Shown in pieces: positions 44,015 through 52,462 of a stretch of 64,000 nt of DNA. The translations under genes and the position numbers were made by a program. The stretch lies in NCBI RefSeq assembly GCF_041434935.1, contig NZ_CP107964.1, positions 310,001 to 374,000 of the forward strand, in the 5' to 3' direction. The stretch comes from Kitasatospora sp. NBC_00374. Lineage in GTDB: Bacteria > Actinomycetota > Actinomycetes > Streptomycetales > Streptomycetaceae. Under the pieces are notes generated by a model, which saw only the letters and a program-made list of their open reading frames with translations, searched no databases and was not told where the DNA came from. Numbering within the stretch: position 1 is the first letter of the stretch; every line of letters begins with the position of its first letter.

Positions 44015-44070
44015 AGTATTTGACCTTACGTTCCACAATTGCTAAGTTCTGGAACGTAAGGTCAAATACT
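44015..44070. promoter_or_regulatory. 21-bp inverted repeat, operator of the TetR/DsbA divergent promoters
   Basis: AGTATTTGACCTTACGTTCC-A (44015-44035) is repeated in inverse orientation at 44050-44070 without mismatch; spacer 14 nt. The element is AT-rich compared with the surroundings and lies between the divergent starts at 43976 and 44100. It may be two operator half-sites flanking overlapping promoters. Confidence 0.8.
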
Positions 44071-44099
44071 CCCACCGTCCGGACCCGTCAGGAGCAGTC

Positions 44100-44744
44100 G
44101 TGAAGGTCGAGATCTACTCGGATGTCGTGTGCCCGTGGTGCTACATAGGCAAGCGCCGCTTCGAGAAGGCCCTGGCGGCGTTCCCCGGAGCGGCGGACGT
44201 CGAGGTGACCTTCCGCCCGTTCCAGCTCAACCCCGCCGCCTCCGAGGTCGGCGAGCCGTCCGCGCAGGTCTACGAGCGGAAGTTCGGCCGCCCGGCGCAG
44301 AGCATCTTCGGCCCGCTGACCGAGGCAGCGGCAGCCGAGGGCATCACCTTCCGGATGGACGCCGCGGTGGCCACCAACACCTTCGAGGCGCACCGGCTGA
44401 TCTGGTTCGCCGCACGACACGGCCGGCAGAGCGCCGTGAAGGAAGGCCTGCTGGCGCACTACTTCACCGACGGCGGCCACCTCGGCGACCGCACAGCCCT
44501 CACGGACATCGGCGTGGCGGCCGGCCTGGACCGGGCCGAGGTCGCCGCCTTCCTCACCTCGCCGGACGGCGTCGACGAGGTCCGCGCCGAGCTCGCCGAG
44601 GCCGCACGGCTGGGCATCACCTCGGTTCCCACCTTCGTCTTCGACGGCGAGGTCGCCGTCCAGGGGGCCCAGAGCCCGGAGCTGCTCCTCGAAGTCATGA
44701 CGAAGATCGCCGCAGGCACCGCGCCGGCGCCCGCCGACGCATAG
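44100..44744 (+). CDS. DsbA-family (FrnE-like) thiol oxidoreductase
   Basis: A 214-residue thioredoxin-fold protein starting at GTG 44100. It has SDVVCPWCYIGKRRFEKAL with the CPWC redox motif and the cis-Pro loop SVPTFVFDG; the middle is helical as in FrnE/2-hydroxychromene-2-carboxylate isomerase relatives. No signal peptide, so it is cytoplasmic and may act on small thiol compounds or polyketide-like substrates. First gene of a two-gene unit under the TetR operator. Confidence 0.88.
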   Translation: MKVEIYSDVVCPWCYIGKRRFEKALAAFPGAADVEVTFRPFQLNPAASEVGEPSAQVYERKFGRPAQSIFGPLTEAAAAEGITFRMDAAVATNTFEAHRLIWFAARHGRQSAVKEGLLAHYFTDGGHLGDRTALTDIGVAAGLDRAEVAAFLTSPDGVDEVRAELAEAARLGITSVPTFVFDGEVAVQGAQSPELLLEVMTKIAAGTAPAPADA

Positions 44745-44814
44745 CGGTTCCCGCACACCCACCCCGCACACCCGCCCCGCCCACCCGCCAACCGACACAC
44801 GCAAGGAACGCACC

Positions 44815-45750
44815 ATGAAGGCAGTAACCATCCGCACCTACGGCCCCATCGCCGACGTCGTGACGCTCAGCGACGTCCCCGCACCCACGGTCGGCCCCCA
44901 CGACGTACTGATCGAGGCCCGGGCCGCCGGGGTCAACCCGATCGACCACCTGATCGTCAAGGGCTTTATGCAGCCCGAGGGGCTCGCACACACCCGCGTC
45001 CTCGGCAACGAGGTCGCCGGCGTGGTGGCCGCGACCGGCGACGCGGTCACCGGCTTCGCGGTGGGCGACGAGGTCTTCGCCCGGGTCGACCCGCAGGTGG
45101 GCGCAGCATTCGCCGAGCTCGTGGCGGTGGACGAATCCCTGGTCGCGGCAAAGCCCGCCACGCTCTCCTTCGCGGAAGCCGCCTCGCTGCCGCTCGTCGC
45201 GCTCACGGCCTGGCAGGCCCTGACCGAACAGAGCCGGCTGGTGGCCGGGCAGCGGGTACTCATCCATGGCGGCGCGGGCGGCGTGGGCGCCGCAGCCATC
45301 CAGATCGCCAAGCACCTCGGCGCCGAGGTCGTCACCACCGTCAGCACCGACAGCACCGAGTCGGCCCGGGCGCTGGGCGCCGACCAGGTGGTCGACTACC
45401 GCAACGAGAAGTTCGACGAGGTCGTCGCGCCCGTCGACGTGGTCCTCGACACCGTGGGCGGGGAGACCCAGGACCGGTCCTTCCCGCTGCTCAAGCCGGG
45501 CGGCACCCTGGTGTCGATCGTCTTCATCCCCGACGCCGAGGCCAAGAAGGCCACATGGGGCGTGCAGGCGAACGCCTTCCTCATGCGCCCGGACGGCGCC
45601 CAACTCACCCGGATCGCCGAGCTGGTGGCATCCGGCGAGCTGCGGCCCGTCGTCCAGACGGTCCTCCCGCTGGACCGTGCCGCCGACGCCCTGACCCAGG
45701 TGGAGCGCGGCCGCGCCCGGGGGCGGACGGTCCTCAGCATCCCGTCCTGA
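44815..45750 (+). CDS. NADPH:quinone-oxidoreductase-like MDR enzyme
   Basis: A 311-residue zinc-free medium-chain dehydrogenase. Features: GVNPIDHLIVKGF and LGNEVAGVV in the catalytic part, the nucleotide loop HGGAGGVGAAAIQIAKHLGA, and the C-terminal ALTQVERGRARGRTVL. ATG 44815, 70 bp after the DsbA-like gene and probably co-transcribed. It likely reduces quinones or enones, consistent with a TetR-controlled stress or detoxification unit. Confidence 0.9.
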   Translation: MKAVTIRTYGPIADVVTLSDVPAPTVGPHDVLIEARAAGVNPIDHLIVKGFMQPEGLAHTRVLGNEVAGVVAATGDAVTGFAVGDEVFARVDPQVGAAFAELVAVDESLVAAKPATLSFAEAASLPLVALTAWQALTEQSRLVAGQRVLIHGGAGGVGAAAIQIAKHLGAEVVTTVSTDSTESARALGADQVVDYRNEKFDEVVAPVDVVLDTVGGETQDRSFPLLKPGGTLVSIVFIPDAEAKKATWGVQANAFLMRPDGAQLTRIAELVASGELRPVVQTVLPLDRAADALTQVERGRARGRTVLSIPS

Positions 45751-45761
45751 TCCTCCGCGAC

Positions 45762-45781
45762 GGCCGCGGGCGTCTGCGGCC
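45762..45781 (+). terminator. Possible terminator after the oxidoreductase gene
   Basis: Short GC hairpin GGCCGC / GCGGCC with an 8-nt loop, 12 bp after the stop codon. Weak, but it sits in the 234-bp gap between convergent genes; nothing else is seen there. Confidence 0.35.
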
Positions 45782-45984
45782 CGACTGCGTTCCGAACCGT
45801 CGGCGCGACGGGCGTGTCTCGGCGGTGGATCCGTCGGCTCGCCGCGTGCTCATCCCCGGCGGGGGTGGCCCCACGCGCCCTCAGCTCTCACCGGTCGGGC
45901 CCTCCAGCACCTGCGCGGTCTCGCTCCGTGTCGCGTTGCGGGGAAGGCGCGACACCGGTTCCGCGGCCGCCACCCGCGCCGCGC

Positions 45985-46809
45985 TCACCCCGCCGGAGGC
46001 CCGGCCGGTCGCCTCCGACCCAGCTGCAGCACGCTGTCGGGCAGCTGTCGCCCGGTGGTGCCGGGCCGGGTGGACGGCCGGGCCGTGGGCAGGAGTTCGA
46101 GACGCTCGCAGCGCCAGCCGGCGGCCTCGAAGGGGCCGAGGTCGGTGAGGCCGTGCATCGGCAGGCTCGTCCCGGCGGCGAGGGCAGCGGCGGTGAGGGT
46201 CCGGGCGGAGCCGGTGGACAGGACGTCGCAGATCCACACCCCACCGGCGCCGGCCGCTCCGGCCGCTTCGGCGGCGAGAGCGCGGACCTCGCTCACGGTC
46301 AGGTAGGTGAGCAGGCCCTCGGCCAGAAGGAGGGTCCGGCGGCCCTCCGTGCGAGGCCGCAGGAGCCCGCGGAGGGCGGTGAGGTCGCGAAGGTCGCAGC
46401 GCAGCCGTTCCACCGGGACGGGCGCGGCCACGGCAGGCAGCAGGCGGTCCTTCAGGTCGAGAACGGCGGCGCAGTCGACCTCGACCACCCGGCAGGGGCC
46501 GGGCCAGTCGAGGCGGTGGGTGCGGGCGTCGAACCCGGCGCCGAGGTTGACGCAGACGTCCCAAGGCCCGGCCGCGAGCAGGTCGGCGAGCAGGCGGTCG
46601 ACCGCGAGGGTGCGGGCGGCCACGACGGGCGTCCCGGCGGTGTGCCGGGTGATGCGGCGGACGGAGTCCGGGCAGAGGCGGGCGAAGCGGTCGGCGTACG
46701 GGTCGTGCAGTCCGCTGCCCGGCTCGGCGGTCGCGCCGGCCCGGGCGAGTGCGGTGAGGAAGGCGGTGGCGGGGACCTGCTCGGCGAGCGGCGGGTGGGC
46801 GGCCGGCAC
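45985..46809 (-). CDS. SAM-dependent methyltransferase of the LCM/PPM family, last gene of the LAP cluster
   Basis: A 274-residue methyltransferase. It has DPYADRFARL, the SAM loop VNLGAGFDARTHRLDWPG, EVDCAAVLDLK and LLLAEGLLTYLT, the pattern of leucine-carboxyl-methyltransferase-like enzymes that act on carboxylates of small molecules. I choose GTG 46809 because GGGAG precedes it at 5 nt; a GTG 12 nt upstream is possible. Being the last of the LAP operon, it may methylate the C-terminus or a side chain of the peptide product (inference). Confidence 0.82.
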   Translation of the reverse strand: MPAAHPPLAEQVPATAFLTALARAGATAEPGSGLHDPYADRFARLCPDSVRRITRHTAGTPVVAARTLAVDRLLADLLAAGPWDVCVNLGAGFDARTHRLDWPGPCRVVEVDCAAVLDLKDRLLPAVAAPVPVERLRCDLRDLTALRGLLRPRTEGRRTLLLAEGLLTYLTVSEVRALAAEAAGAAGAGGVWICDVLSTGSARTLTAAALAAGTSLPMHGLTDLGPFEAAGWRCERLELLPTARPSTRPGTTGRQLPDSVLQLGRRRPAGPPAG

Positions 46810-46811
46810 CG

Positions 46812-47561
46812 CTACTCCCACCGGAACAGTCGGACGGCGGCGGCCGTGCCCACGACGACCACGGCGGCGAGGACGCCGAGGTCGAGGGCGGTGTCGGCGG
46901 CGCCGTCCAGCCAGGCGCGCTGGAGCAGTTCGACCGCGTAGGTGGCGGGCAGCACGTCGCTGACGGTCTTCATGGCGGGCGGGAAGATCTGCAGCGGGAC
47001 GGTCGCCCCGGAGAGGAAGATCATCGGGAAGTAGACCAGGTTGGCGATGGCGACCGCCGCCCGCTCGGACCGTGCGACCGCGGCCACCACGCCCCCCAGC
47101 GCGTACATCGCGAGGGCGGCGAGGAGCAGGGCCCCGACCGTGGCGGCCGCCGCCGCACCGGAGCCCGGCAGGTGGAGGTCGAAGAACAGGTATCCGGCGG
47201 CGACCAGCAGCAGGGCGCCGATCAGGCTCAGCACGATGTTGACCAGCCCCTGCGCGACCAGGAAGGCGGACGCGTCGACCGGCGTCGCGCGGAAGCGCTT
47301 GAGGACCTTGCGGTCGCGGTACTCGGCGAGGCCCAGCGGAAAGCTCATCAGCCCGGTGACGGCGACCACCAGGACCAGGTAGGCGGGCACCGACATGTCC
47401 ACCGTCCCGCGGCCGTCGAACTTCTCGGACGGCTCGTTGCCGTAGATCCCGCCGAACATGCAGAGCATCAGTACCGGGAAGGCGAGGGCGAAGAAGACCG
47501 GGGCGAAGTTCCGCATCATCCGCCGCCACTCGAACCGGACGACCGGCCACAGCGTCGCCAT
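46812..47561 (-). CDS. ABC-2 type transporter permease of the LAP cluster
   Basis: A 249-residue membrane protein with six hydrophobic segments (e.g. FFALAFPVLMLCMFGG, YLVLVVAVTGLMSFPLGL, LVYFPMIFLSGATVPLQIFP) and the ABC-2 landmark EYRDRKVLKRFRATPV. It pairs with the ATPase gene 1 bp upstream and would form the SagH/SagI-like exporter of the mature peptide. Confidence 0.9.
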   Translation of the reverse strand: MATLWPVVRFEWRRMMRNFAPVFFALAFPVLMLCMFGGIYGNEPSEKFDGRGTVDMSVPAYLVLVVAVTGLMSFPLGLAEYRDRKVLKRFRATPVDASAFLVAQGLVNIVLSLIGALLLVAAGYLFFDLHLPGSGAAAAATVGALLLAALAMYALGGVVAAVARSERAAVAIANLVYFPMIFLSGATVPLQIFPPAMKTVSDVLPATYAVELLQRAWLDGAADTALDLGVLAAVVVVGTAAAVRLFRWE

Positions 47562-47562
47562 C

Positions 47563-48558
47563 TCAGACCTCCGGGGTCTCGTTGGTGTCGCCGACCAGCC
47601 GCAGATAGGCGTCCTCGAAGGTCGGGGTGCGGCGACCGACCGCCGACGGGGGGAGGCCGGCGTCCGCCAGCAGGCGCACGATGCGGTCGTAGTCGGCGGG
47701 GAAGCTCCCGGCGAACTCCGGCCGGCCCGACGCGCCGGGCAACCGGGTCAGGCCGAGACCGCCGAGCCGCTCCTCGATGCCCGCGGTCCGCTCGGGGTCG
47801 CCGTCCAGGGCCGTTTCGAGGTCGACGGTGAAGGTGGACGGCCCCGCGTGCGCCGCGGTCAGCCGCGCCGGTGCGTCGAGCGCGACCAGTTCCCCGCCCC
47901 GCAGCACCCCCACCCGGCCGCAGAGCGCCTCGACCTCGTCCATCGCGTGCGAGGTGAGCAGCACCGCGACGCCGCGGGCGGCCAGGTCGAGCACCGAGCG
48001 CCAGGTCTCCCGGCGCTGGTGCGGGTCGAGGCCGGTGGTGAGCTCGTCGAGGACGACCAGGCGGACGTCGCCGATCTGGGCGAGGGCCAGGGCGAGGCGC
48101 TGGCGCATGCCGCCGGACAGGTCGGCGATCTGGCTACGGCGGCGGTCCGCGAGGCCGAAGGCTTCCAGCAGCGCGGCCGAGGAGCCGGGCGCCCGGTAGA
48201 TCGCCTCGTACAGGTCGCACAGCTCGCCGACCCGGGCCCGGCTGGGGAACTGCGACTCCTGGAGCTGCATGCCGACCAGGCGGGTGACGGTGGCGCGGTC
48301 TCGGCGGGGGTCGTGGCCGCAGACGGCGACCATGCCGCCGCGGACCGGCCGCAGGCCGCCGACCGCCTCGACGATCGAGGTCTTGCCCGCGCCGTTCGGT
48401 CCGACCAGCCCGAACACCTCCCCGGGAGAAATCCGGAACGAGACGTCGCGGACGGCGGTGAAGGTGCCGTACGCGACGGTCAGCCGGTCGACGCGCACCA
48501 CCGCCTCGGACTCCGACTCCACCGACGCCGGATCGGCGGACGGCTGGTTGGTGGTCAC
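47563..48558 (-). CDS. ABC transporter ATPase of the LAP cluster (SagG-like)
   Basis: A 331-residue ATPase. Walker A GPNGAGKTS, Q-loop region GMQLQESQ, signature LSGGMRQR, Walker B LVVLDELTTGLD and the His switch TSHAMDE are all present, so it should be active. GTG 48558 overlaps the CPBP gene stop (GTGA). It drives export of, and maybe immunity to, the LAP product. Confidence 0.93.
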   Translation of the reverse strand: MTTNQPSADPASVESESEAVVRVDRLTVAYGTFTAVRDVSFRISPGEVFGLVGPNGAGKTSIVEAVGGLRPVRGGMVAVCGHDPRRDRATVTRLVGMQLQESQFPSRARVGELCDLYEAIYRAPGSSAALLEAFGLADRRRSQIADLSGGMRQRLALALAQIGDVRLVVLDELTTGLDPHQRRETWRSVLDLAARGVAVLLTSHAMDEVEALCGRVGVLRGGELVALDAPARLTAAHAGPSTFTVDLETALDGDPERTAGIEERLGGLGLTRLPGASGRPEFAGSFPADYDRIVRLLADAGLPPSAVGRRTPTFEDAYLRLVGDTNETPEV

Positions 48559-49316
48559 AGGCTGAGCCTCCCGGGGGTCGTGCGCGCTCCGGGGGCGGAG
48601 GCGGCGCTGAGGTTGGTGTAGAAGCCGGCGAACGACATGTGCAGCACCAGGGCGGGCAGCACGCCGCCGGTGGCCACGGTGAGAAGTCCGCCGACCACGC
48701 CGAGGGTGAGGCTGGAGGTGCCCAGCACGTACGCCTGCACCCGGGTGGAGACCAGGGCGACCTGCCCGGCCGCGAACAGGCAGGTGCTGACGGCCAGGGC
48801 GAGGAGCGGGCCGCTGCCCAGCGCCGCGAGCCCCATCAGGACCGCACCACGGAAGAGCACCTCCTCGAACAGTGCCGCGGCCGCCGGGACGACCCACCGG
48901 TAGTGCCGTGGCAGGGCGAGGATCGAGGCGATCCACCGGATGCGCGCGATCTCACCCGGGACGTCCACCCGCGGGTCGGCCCGGTAGAGCAGCGACACGC
49001 ACAGGATGTTGGCGCTGGAGGTGCCGAACACCGCCAGCAGCAGGGCGAGCAGCATGCCGGGCGCGGGGACGCCGAACAACTGGTGGAGGGTGAGTGGCGT
49101 GGCCGTCAGGAGCACCGCCAGCGCCAGCGCGCCCAGCACCAGGTAGACCGCCGTGCCGAACACCGCGAAGGCCGCCTCCGGACGCAGACCGGTCCGGTCG
49201 GCCAGCCACAGCGCCGTCCGCCGACGCCGCGCCGGGTCGTTGAACGGCAACCGGTACAGCGCGAGCCACCCGGCGACGACGGCCGTGGCGAGCGCGGCGA
49301 AGGCGGACACGCTCAT
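48555..49316 (-). CDS. CPBP (Abi/SagE-like) intramembrane metalloprotease 1
   Basis: A 253-residue membrane protein with about seven helices. It carries the CPBP motifs FEEVLFRGAVLMG (EExxxR) and, in a later helix, VLHMSFAGFYTN. In streptolysin-type clusters the homologous SagE is thought to cleave the leader and/or confer immunity. ATG 49316 overlaps the second CPBP gene (ATGA). Confidence 0.87.
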   Translation of the reverse strand: MSVSAFAALATAVVAGWLALYRLPFNDPARRRRTALWLADRTGLRPEAAFAVFGTAVYLVLGALALAVLLTATPLTLHQLFGVPAPGMLLALLLAVFGTSSANILCVSLLYRADPRVDVPGEIARIRWIASILALPRHYRWVVPAAAALFEEVLFRGAVLMGLAALGSGPLLALAVSTCLFAAGQVALVSTRVQAYVLGTSSLTLGVVGGLLTVATGGVLPALVLHMSFAGFYTNLSAASAPGARTTPGRLSL

Positions 49317-50035
49317 CCGACCGCCTCCCGGCCGCCGGTCGCGCGTTCGCCGCGCTCCTGGCGGACCGCCAGCGCGAGGACCGTCGCGTTCTGCGCCAGG
49401 TGCGCCACCAGCGGCACCGCCAGGCTGCCCGACCCCACCAGGAGCAGCCCGAAGACCGTCCCGGACAGCGTCTTCTGCACCACGGCGAGCCCGCCGAAGA
49501 ACAGGTGCCCCGCCGCGTACGCCACGGCGGCCACCGCGACCGCGGCACCGACCGGCAGCCGCAGACGCTCGTGCAGGACACCGATCCACAGGCCGCGGTA
49601 CAGCAGTTCCTCCGCGACGGCGGTGGAGAGGATCGAGGCCGCGTAGCCGCCGCCCACCGGGCCGCCGAGGTGCACCGCGAGCCGCGGCAGGCCCGTGCCG
49701 TCCAGCAGCCCTGGCACCGCGCCGACCGCGAACTCCGCACCGACCAGCACCACGCCGACCAGCACCGCCGGCACCAGCCAGGGTGCACCGGCCCGCCATC
49801 CGGTGAGCGCGGCCGGGGTGAAGCCCCCGTCCGCCGCGACGGCGACGGCGAGCGCGGTCACCGCCAGGTACGCGGCGGGGGCGCCGAGCGTCCCCCACCG
49901 TGCGGCCCGTCCCCGGTCCGCGCCCGCGGCCGCGCCCGCCGCCGGACCGAACGCCGTTGCGACCCGGATCAGTTCGGCGGGCGCGACGGTGGACGCCAGC
50001 ACCAGCAGCTCAAGGGAGCGGGTGTGGGACCACAT
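49313..50035 (-). CDS. CPBP (Abi/SagE-like) intramembrane metalloprotease 2
   Basis: A 240-residue membrane protein with AEELLYRGLWIGVLHERLRL (EExxxR), YAAGHLFFGG and VAHLAQNATV, giving the Glu and His ligands expected of an active CPBP protease. Its ATG 50035 lies 26 bp inside the YcaO gene's end. Two divergent CPBP copies in one cluster suggest one may process the leader and the other protect the producer (inference). Confidence 0.87.
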   Translation of the reverse strand: MWSHTRSLELLVLASTVAPAELIRVATAFGPAAGAAAGADRGRAARWGTLGAPAAYLAVTALAVAVAADGGFTPAALTGWRAGAPWLVPAVLVGVVLVGAEFAVGAVPGLLDGTGLPRLAVHLGGPVGGGYAASILSTAVAEELLYRGLWIGVLHERLRLPVGAAVAVAAVAYAAGHLFFGGLAVVQKTLSGTVFGLLLVGSGSLAVPLVAHLAQNATVLALAVRQERGERATGGREAVG

Positions 50036-51374
50036 GGGTCACGCCCCCATGGCTGCGCATCCGGGGGTGGCCCTTCGGCGGGAACCCGGGCAGACACATG
50101 CTCAGCAGCTCCGGGATGACCGCCCGGACCACCCGCCAGGGGGTGTCGGCCAGCTCCGGCGGGGTGAAGTCCAGGTAGCCGGCGAACTCGCTGACGCCGG
50201 CGATGTCCGCCAGCAGCCGGCGGATCGCCGCCGTGTCGTCGTCCGCGTAGCCGGGCAGCCCGGCGAAGCCGACCCGCCCCTCGACCCGGCTCTCCACCGC
50301 GGCAAGCTTGCGCCCGGCCTCGCCGGGGGCGGCGAACCACAACACGTTGGTGTCCAGGTCGGTGTACGCCGAACTCGTCTGCGCGAAGTGCACGTTGGGC
50401 AGGTCGAAGACCGTGCTGAACATGCCGATGCCGAGGATCGCGGTCGCCTCGGCCGCTCCCCGCAGCAGGGCCCGCCGCGGGTCCGGGTCGGCCTGGAGCC
50501 CGAACGCGATGTACGGCAGCTTCCCGTCCCGGCGCACCAGGGTGACCCCGACGTTGGGCAGCGGCAGCTCGGGCCGGGACAGCAGGGTCGCCCGGACCTC
50601 GTACGGGCCGTCCGCCGTGAGGGCGGCCGCCGCGAGGAGCTCACGGCCGTCCGCGTCCAGATCGATCAGCGGCGCCTTGGCCTCGGTGTACCAGTTGAGG
50701 ATGAAGGCGTCGATCTGCACCGCCTCCACCAGCGCCCCCAACAGCGCCTTGTCGAGCGAGACGTGGGCCGCCGTCCCGGTCGAGAAGGACGGGGTGAACA
50801 TCCTGTCGGCCGCGTCCCGGTCGCTGCGGAAACCGAGGAAGACCAACTGCGCCGGCAGGTAGACCTCCTCCCCGGGCCTGGTGAGCGACGGGCAGGCGAT
50901 CCACGCGATCACGTCGTCCTCGGTCGGCGGCTCCGGCGAGTACCGGTGCATCATCCGGGCCAGCTGTCGCTGCTGCTCGGCGTCGAAGATGCCCAGCAGT
51001 TCCAGCGGCAGGCAGCGGTGCCGCGACGACAGCGCGCGGTACGAGGCGTACTCGATCCGGTCCGCGAACAGCGGCATCGCCATGATCGCCGCGTAGCGCT
51101 CCACCGCCTCGCCGGTGAGCCGGGTCACCGCCTCCTCGTTGGTCGAGCCGTAGCCGGCCAGGTGGTACTGCATCTGCATGTGCGGGTCGTCGAGCGCGAG
51201 CCGGTGGTACTGCGGCATCGCCGCCGTCGCCGAGCGCAGGTACGGTTCGCCCTCGACCGCGGCGACCGACACCAGCATGCCGGGCAGGATGCCGCCCTGG
51301 TTCCCGCCGATCCGCCGGTACCGGGCGAGCGCGTCGGCCATCCCGGGGTGGCCCAGGAGCGGGATGCCGCTCAT
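50010..51374 (-). CDS. YcaO-domain azoline-forming cyclodehydratase (SagD-like)
   Basis: A 454-residue YcaO protein. It shows the ATP-binding patterns of the family: STNEEAVTRLTGEAVERYAA, GTAAHVSLDKALLGALVEAV, and FGLQADPDPRRALLRGAAEA, and it ends exactly with PHPLP, the PxPxP tail needed for cyclodehydration in azole-forming YcaO enzymes. It would turn Cys/Ser/Thr of the precursor into azolines using ATP, together with the SagC-like partner whose gene it overlaps (ATGA). Confidence 0.9.
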   Translation of the reverse strand: MSGIPLLGHPGMADALARYRRIGGNQGGILPGMLVSVAAVEGEPYLRSATAAMPQYHRLALDDPHMQMQYHLAGYGSTNEEAVTRLTGEAVERYAAIMAMPLFADRIEYASYRALSSRHRCLPLELLGIFDAEQQRQLARMMHRYSPEPPTEDDVIAWIACPSLTRPGEEVYLPAQLVFLGFRSDRDAADRMFTPSFSTGTAAHVSLDKALLGALVEAVQIDAFILNWYTEAKAPLIDLDADGRELLAAAALTADGPYEVRATLLSRPELPLPNVGVTLVRRDGKLPYIAFGLQADPDPRRALLRGAAEATAILGIGMFSTVFDLPNVHFAQTSSAYTDLDTNVLWFAAPGEAGRKLAAVESRVEGRVGFAGLPGYADDDTAAIRRLLADIAGVSEFAGYLDFTPPELADTPWRVVRAVIPELLSMCLPGFPPKGHPRMRSHGGVTHVVPHPLP

Positions 51375-52459
51375 CGGCCCCCTCCGAGCGCGTCGCGCAC
51401 GTGCCGGTCGACGACGACCCGGCTGGAGAAGTTGATCTCCCGCACGATGTCCCGGGCGACGTGGCCGCAGGCCGGGCAGGTCCCGATCCGCAGCACGTCC
51501 TGCGCCTGCATCTCGTACGTCGGCAGGTAGATGCTCAGCGCCCGGCCCAGGAAGCGCGAGGTGCCGAGCGAGCGCAGCAGCACCGCCTCGTTGACCAGGT
51601 GGGCGCAGAGCAGCGACTCCACTCCGTTGGCCCGCCCGGTGCCGCCGGACGCCGCCGCCCCGACGAAGGCGTGGTAGCCGATGTGGTCCTCCAGCCGGGC
51701 GAGCGAGCGCTGTTCGAAGCACTCCAGACAGCCCGTGCGCGGGCTGTCCGCACCGACGACGGTGGCGAAGGGGCCGTCGACCAGACCGACCACCACCGGC
51801 TTCTCCAGGTGGCAGGCGAGCCGGTTGAGGTTGCGCAGCGCCAGGATCGAGGCCTGCCCGAGGTGGACGACCAGCGAGTCGCAGTGCGCCACTGCGGCGC
51901 TCAGGCGCTTCAGCGCGTCGGCCGCCGCCAGGCCGCCCATTCCGGAGGTCAGGTCGGCGCCGCGCAGCCCGTCCAGGAAGTCGGCCGGCAGCAGCTCCAG
52001 CGGCAGGCCGAGGCGCTGGGCCTGCTCGCTGACGTAGGCGGCGGCGCTGGGCGAGTCGGCCGCGAAGGCGACCGTCGCCTCGACGGACTCGCCCGCTCCG
52101 TACAGGTCCAGGTTGCCGAGCAGGGCCCGGGCCATGTCCCCGCCGCGCTCGGACGGGCGGTCGTGGGCGAGGAACCCGGCCTGCCGCAGTTCGTTGACCG
52201 CCAGCTGCAGGTTGGCCCGCTCGACGGGGGTCAGGTCGGCGGCGTCCGCGAACGTCCCGTCGGCCGGCTTGCCCGCCGCCAGGCTCTCGAACAGGGCGGT
52301 CATCGCGGCCCGGACCGCGGGCGACTCGGCCCGCAGGTCGACGTTCACCTCGGAGAAGTTCCAGATCCCCCAGCGCAGCCGGACGACGCCCGGCTCGACG
52401 GCGAGAAGACGGACCGACGTCGCGAGGACCACTCCCGGATCGGAGGGTACAGGTGTCAT
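51371..52459 (-). CDS. SagC-like cyclodehydratase partner with leader-binding (RRE) and E1-like domain
   Basis: A 362-residue protein of the TOMM E1-like/Ocin-ThiF-like class. The N-terminal 100 residues (VVLATSVRLLAVEPGVVRLR...NLQLAVNELRQAGFL) fit the winged-helix RiPP recognition element that binds the leader. The C-terminal part has two zinc-type pairs, CLEC and CPAC, and ends DIVREINFSSRVVVD. It recruits the precursor and activates the YcaO protein. It is 3 bp after the SagB-like gene. Confidence 0.87.
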   Translation of the reverse strand: MTPVPSDPGVVLATSVRLLAVEPGVVRLRWGIWNFSEVNVDLRAESPAVRAAMTALFESLAAGKPADGTFADAADLTPVERANLQLAVNELRQAGFLAHDRPSERGGDMARALLGNLDLYGAGESVEATVAFAADSPSAAAYVSEQAQRLGLPLELLPADFLDGLRGADLTSGMGGLAAADALKRLSAAVAHCDSLVVHLGQASILALRNLNRLACHLEKPVVVGLVDGPFATVVGADSPRTGCLECFEQRSLARLEDHIGYHAFVGAAASGGTGRANGVESLLCAHLVNEAVLLRSLGTSRFLGRALSIYLPTYEMQAQDVLRIGTCPACGHVARDIVREINFSSRVVVDRHVRDALGGGR

Positions 52460-52462
52460 GGC

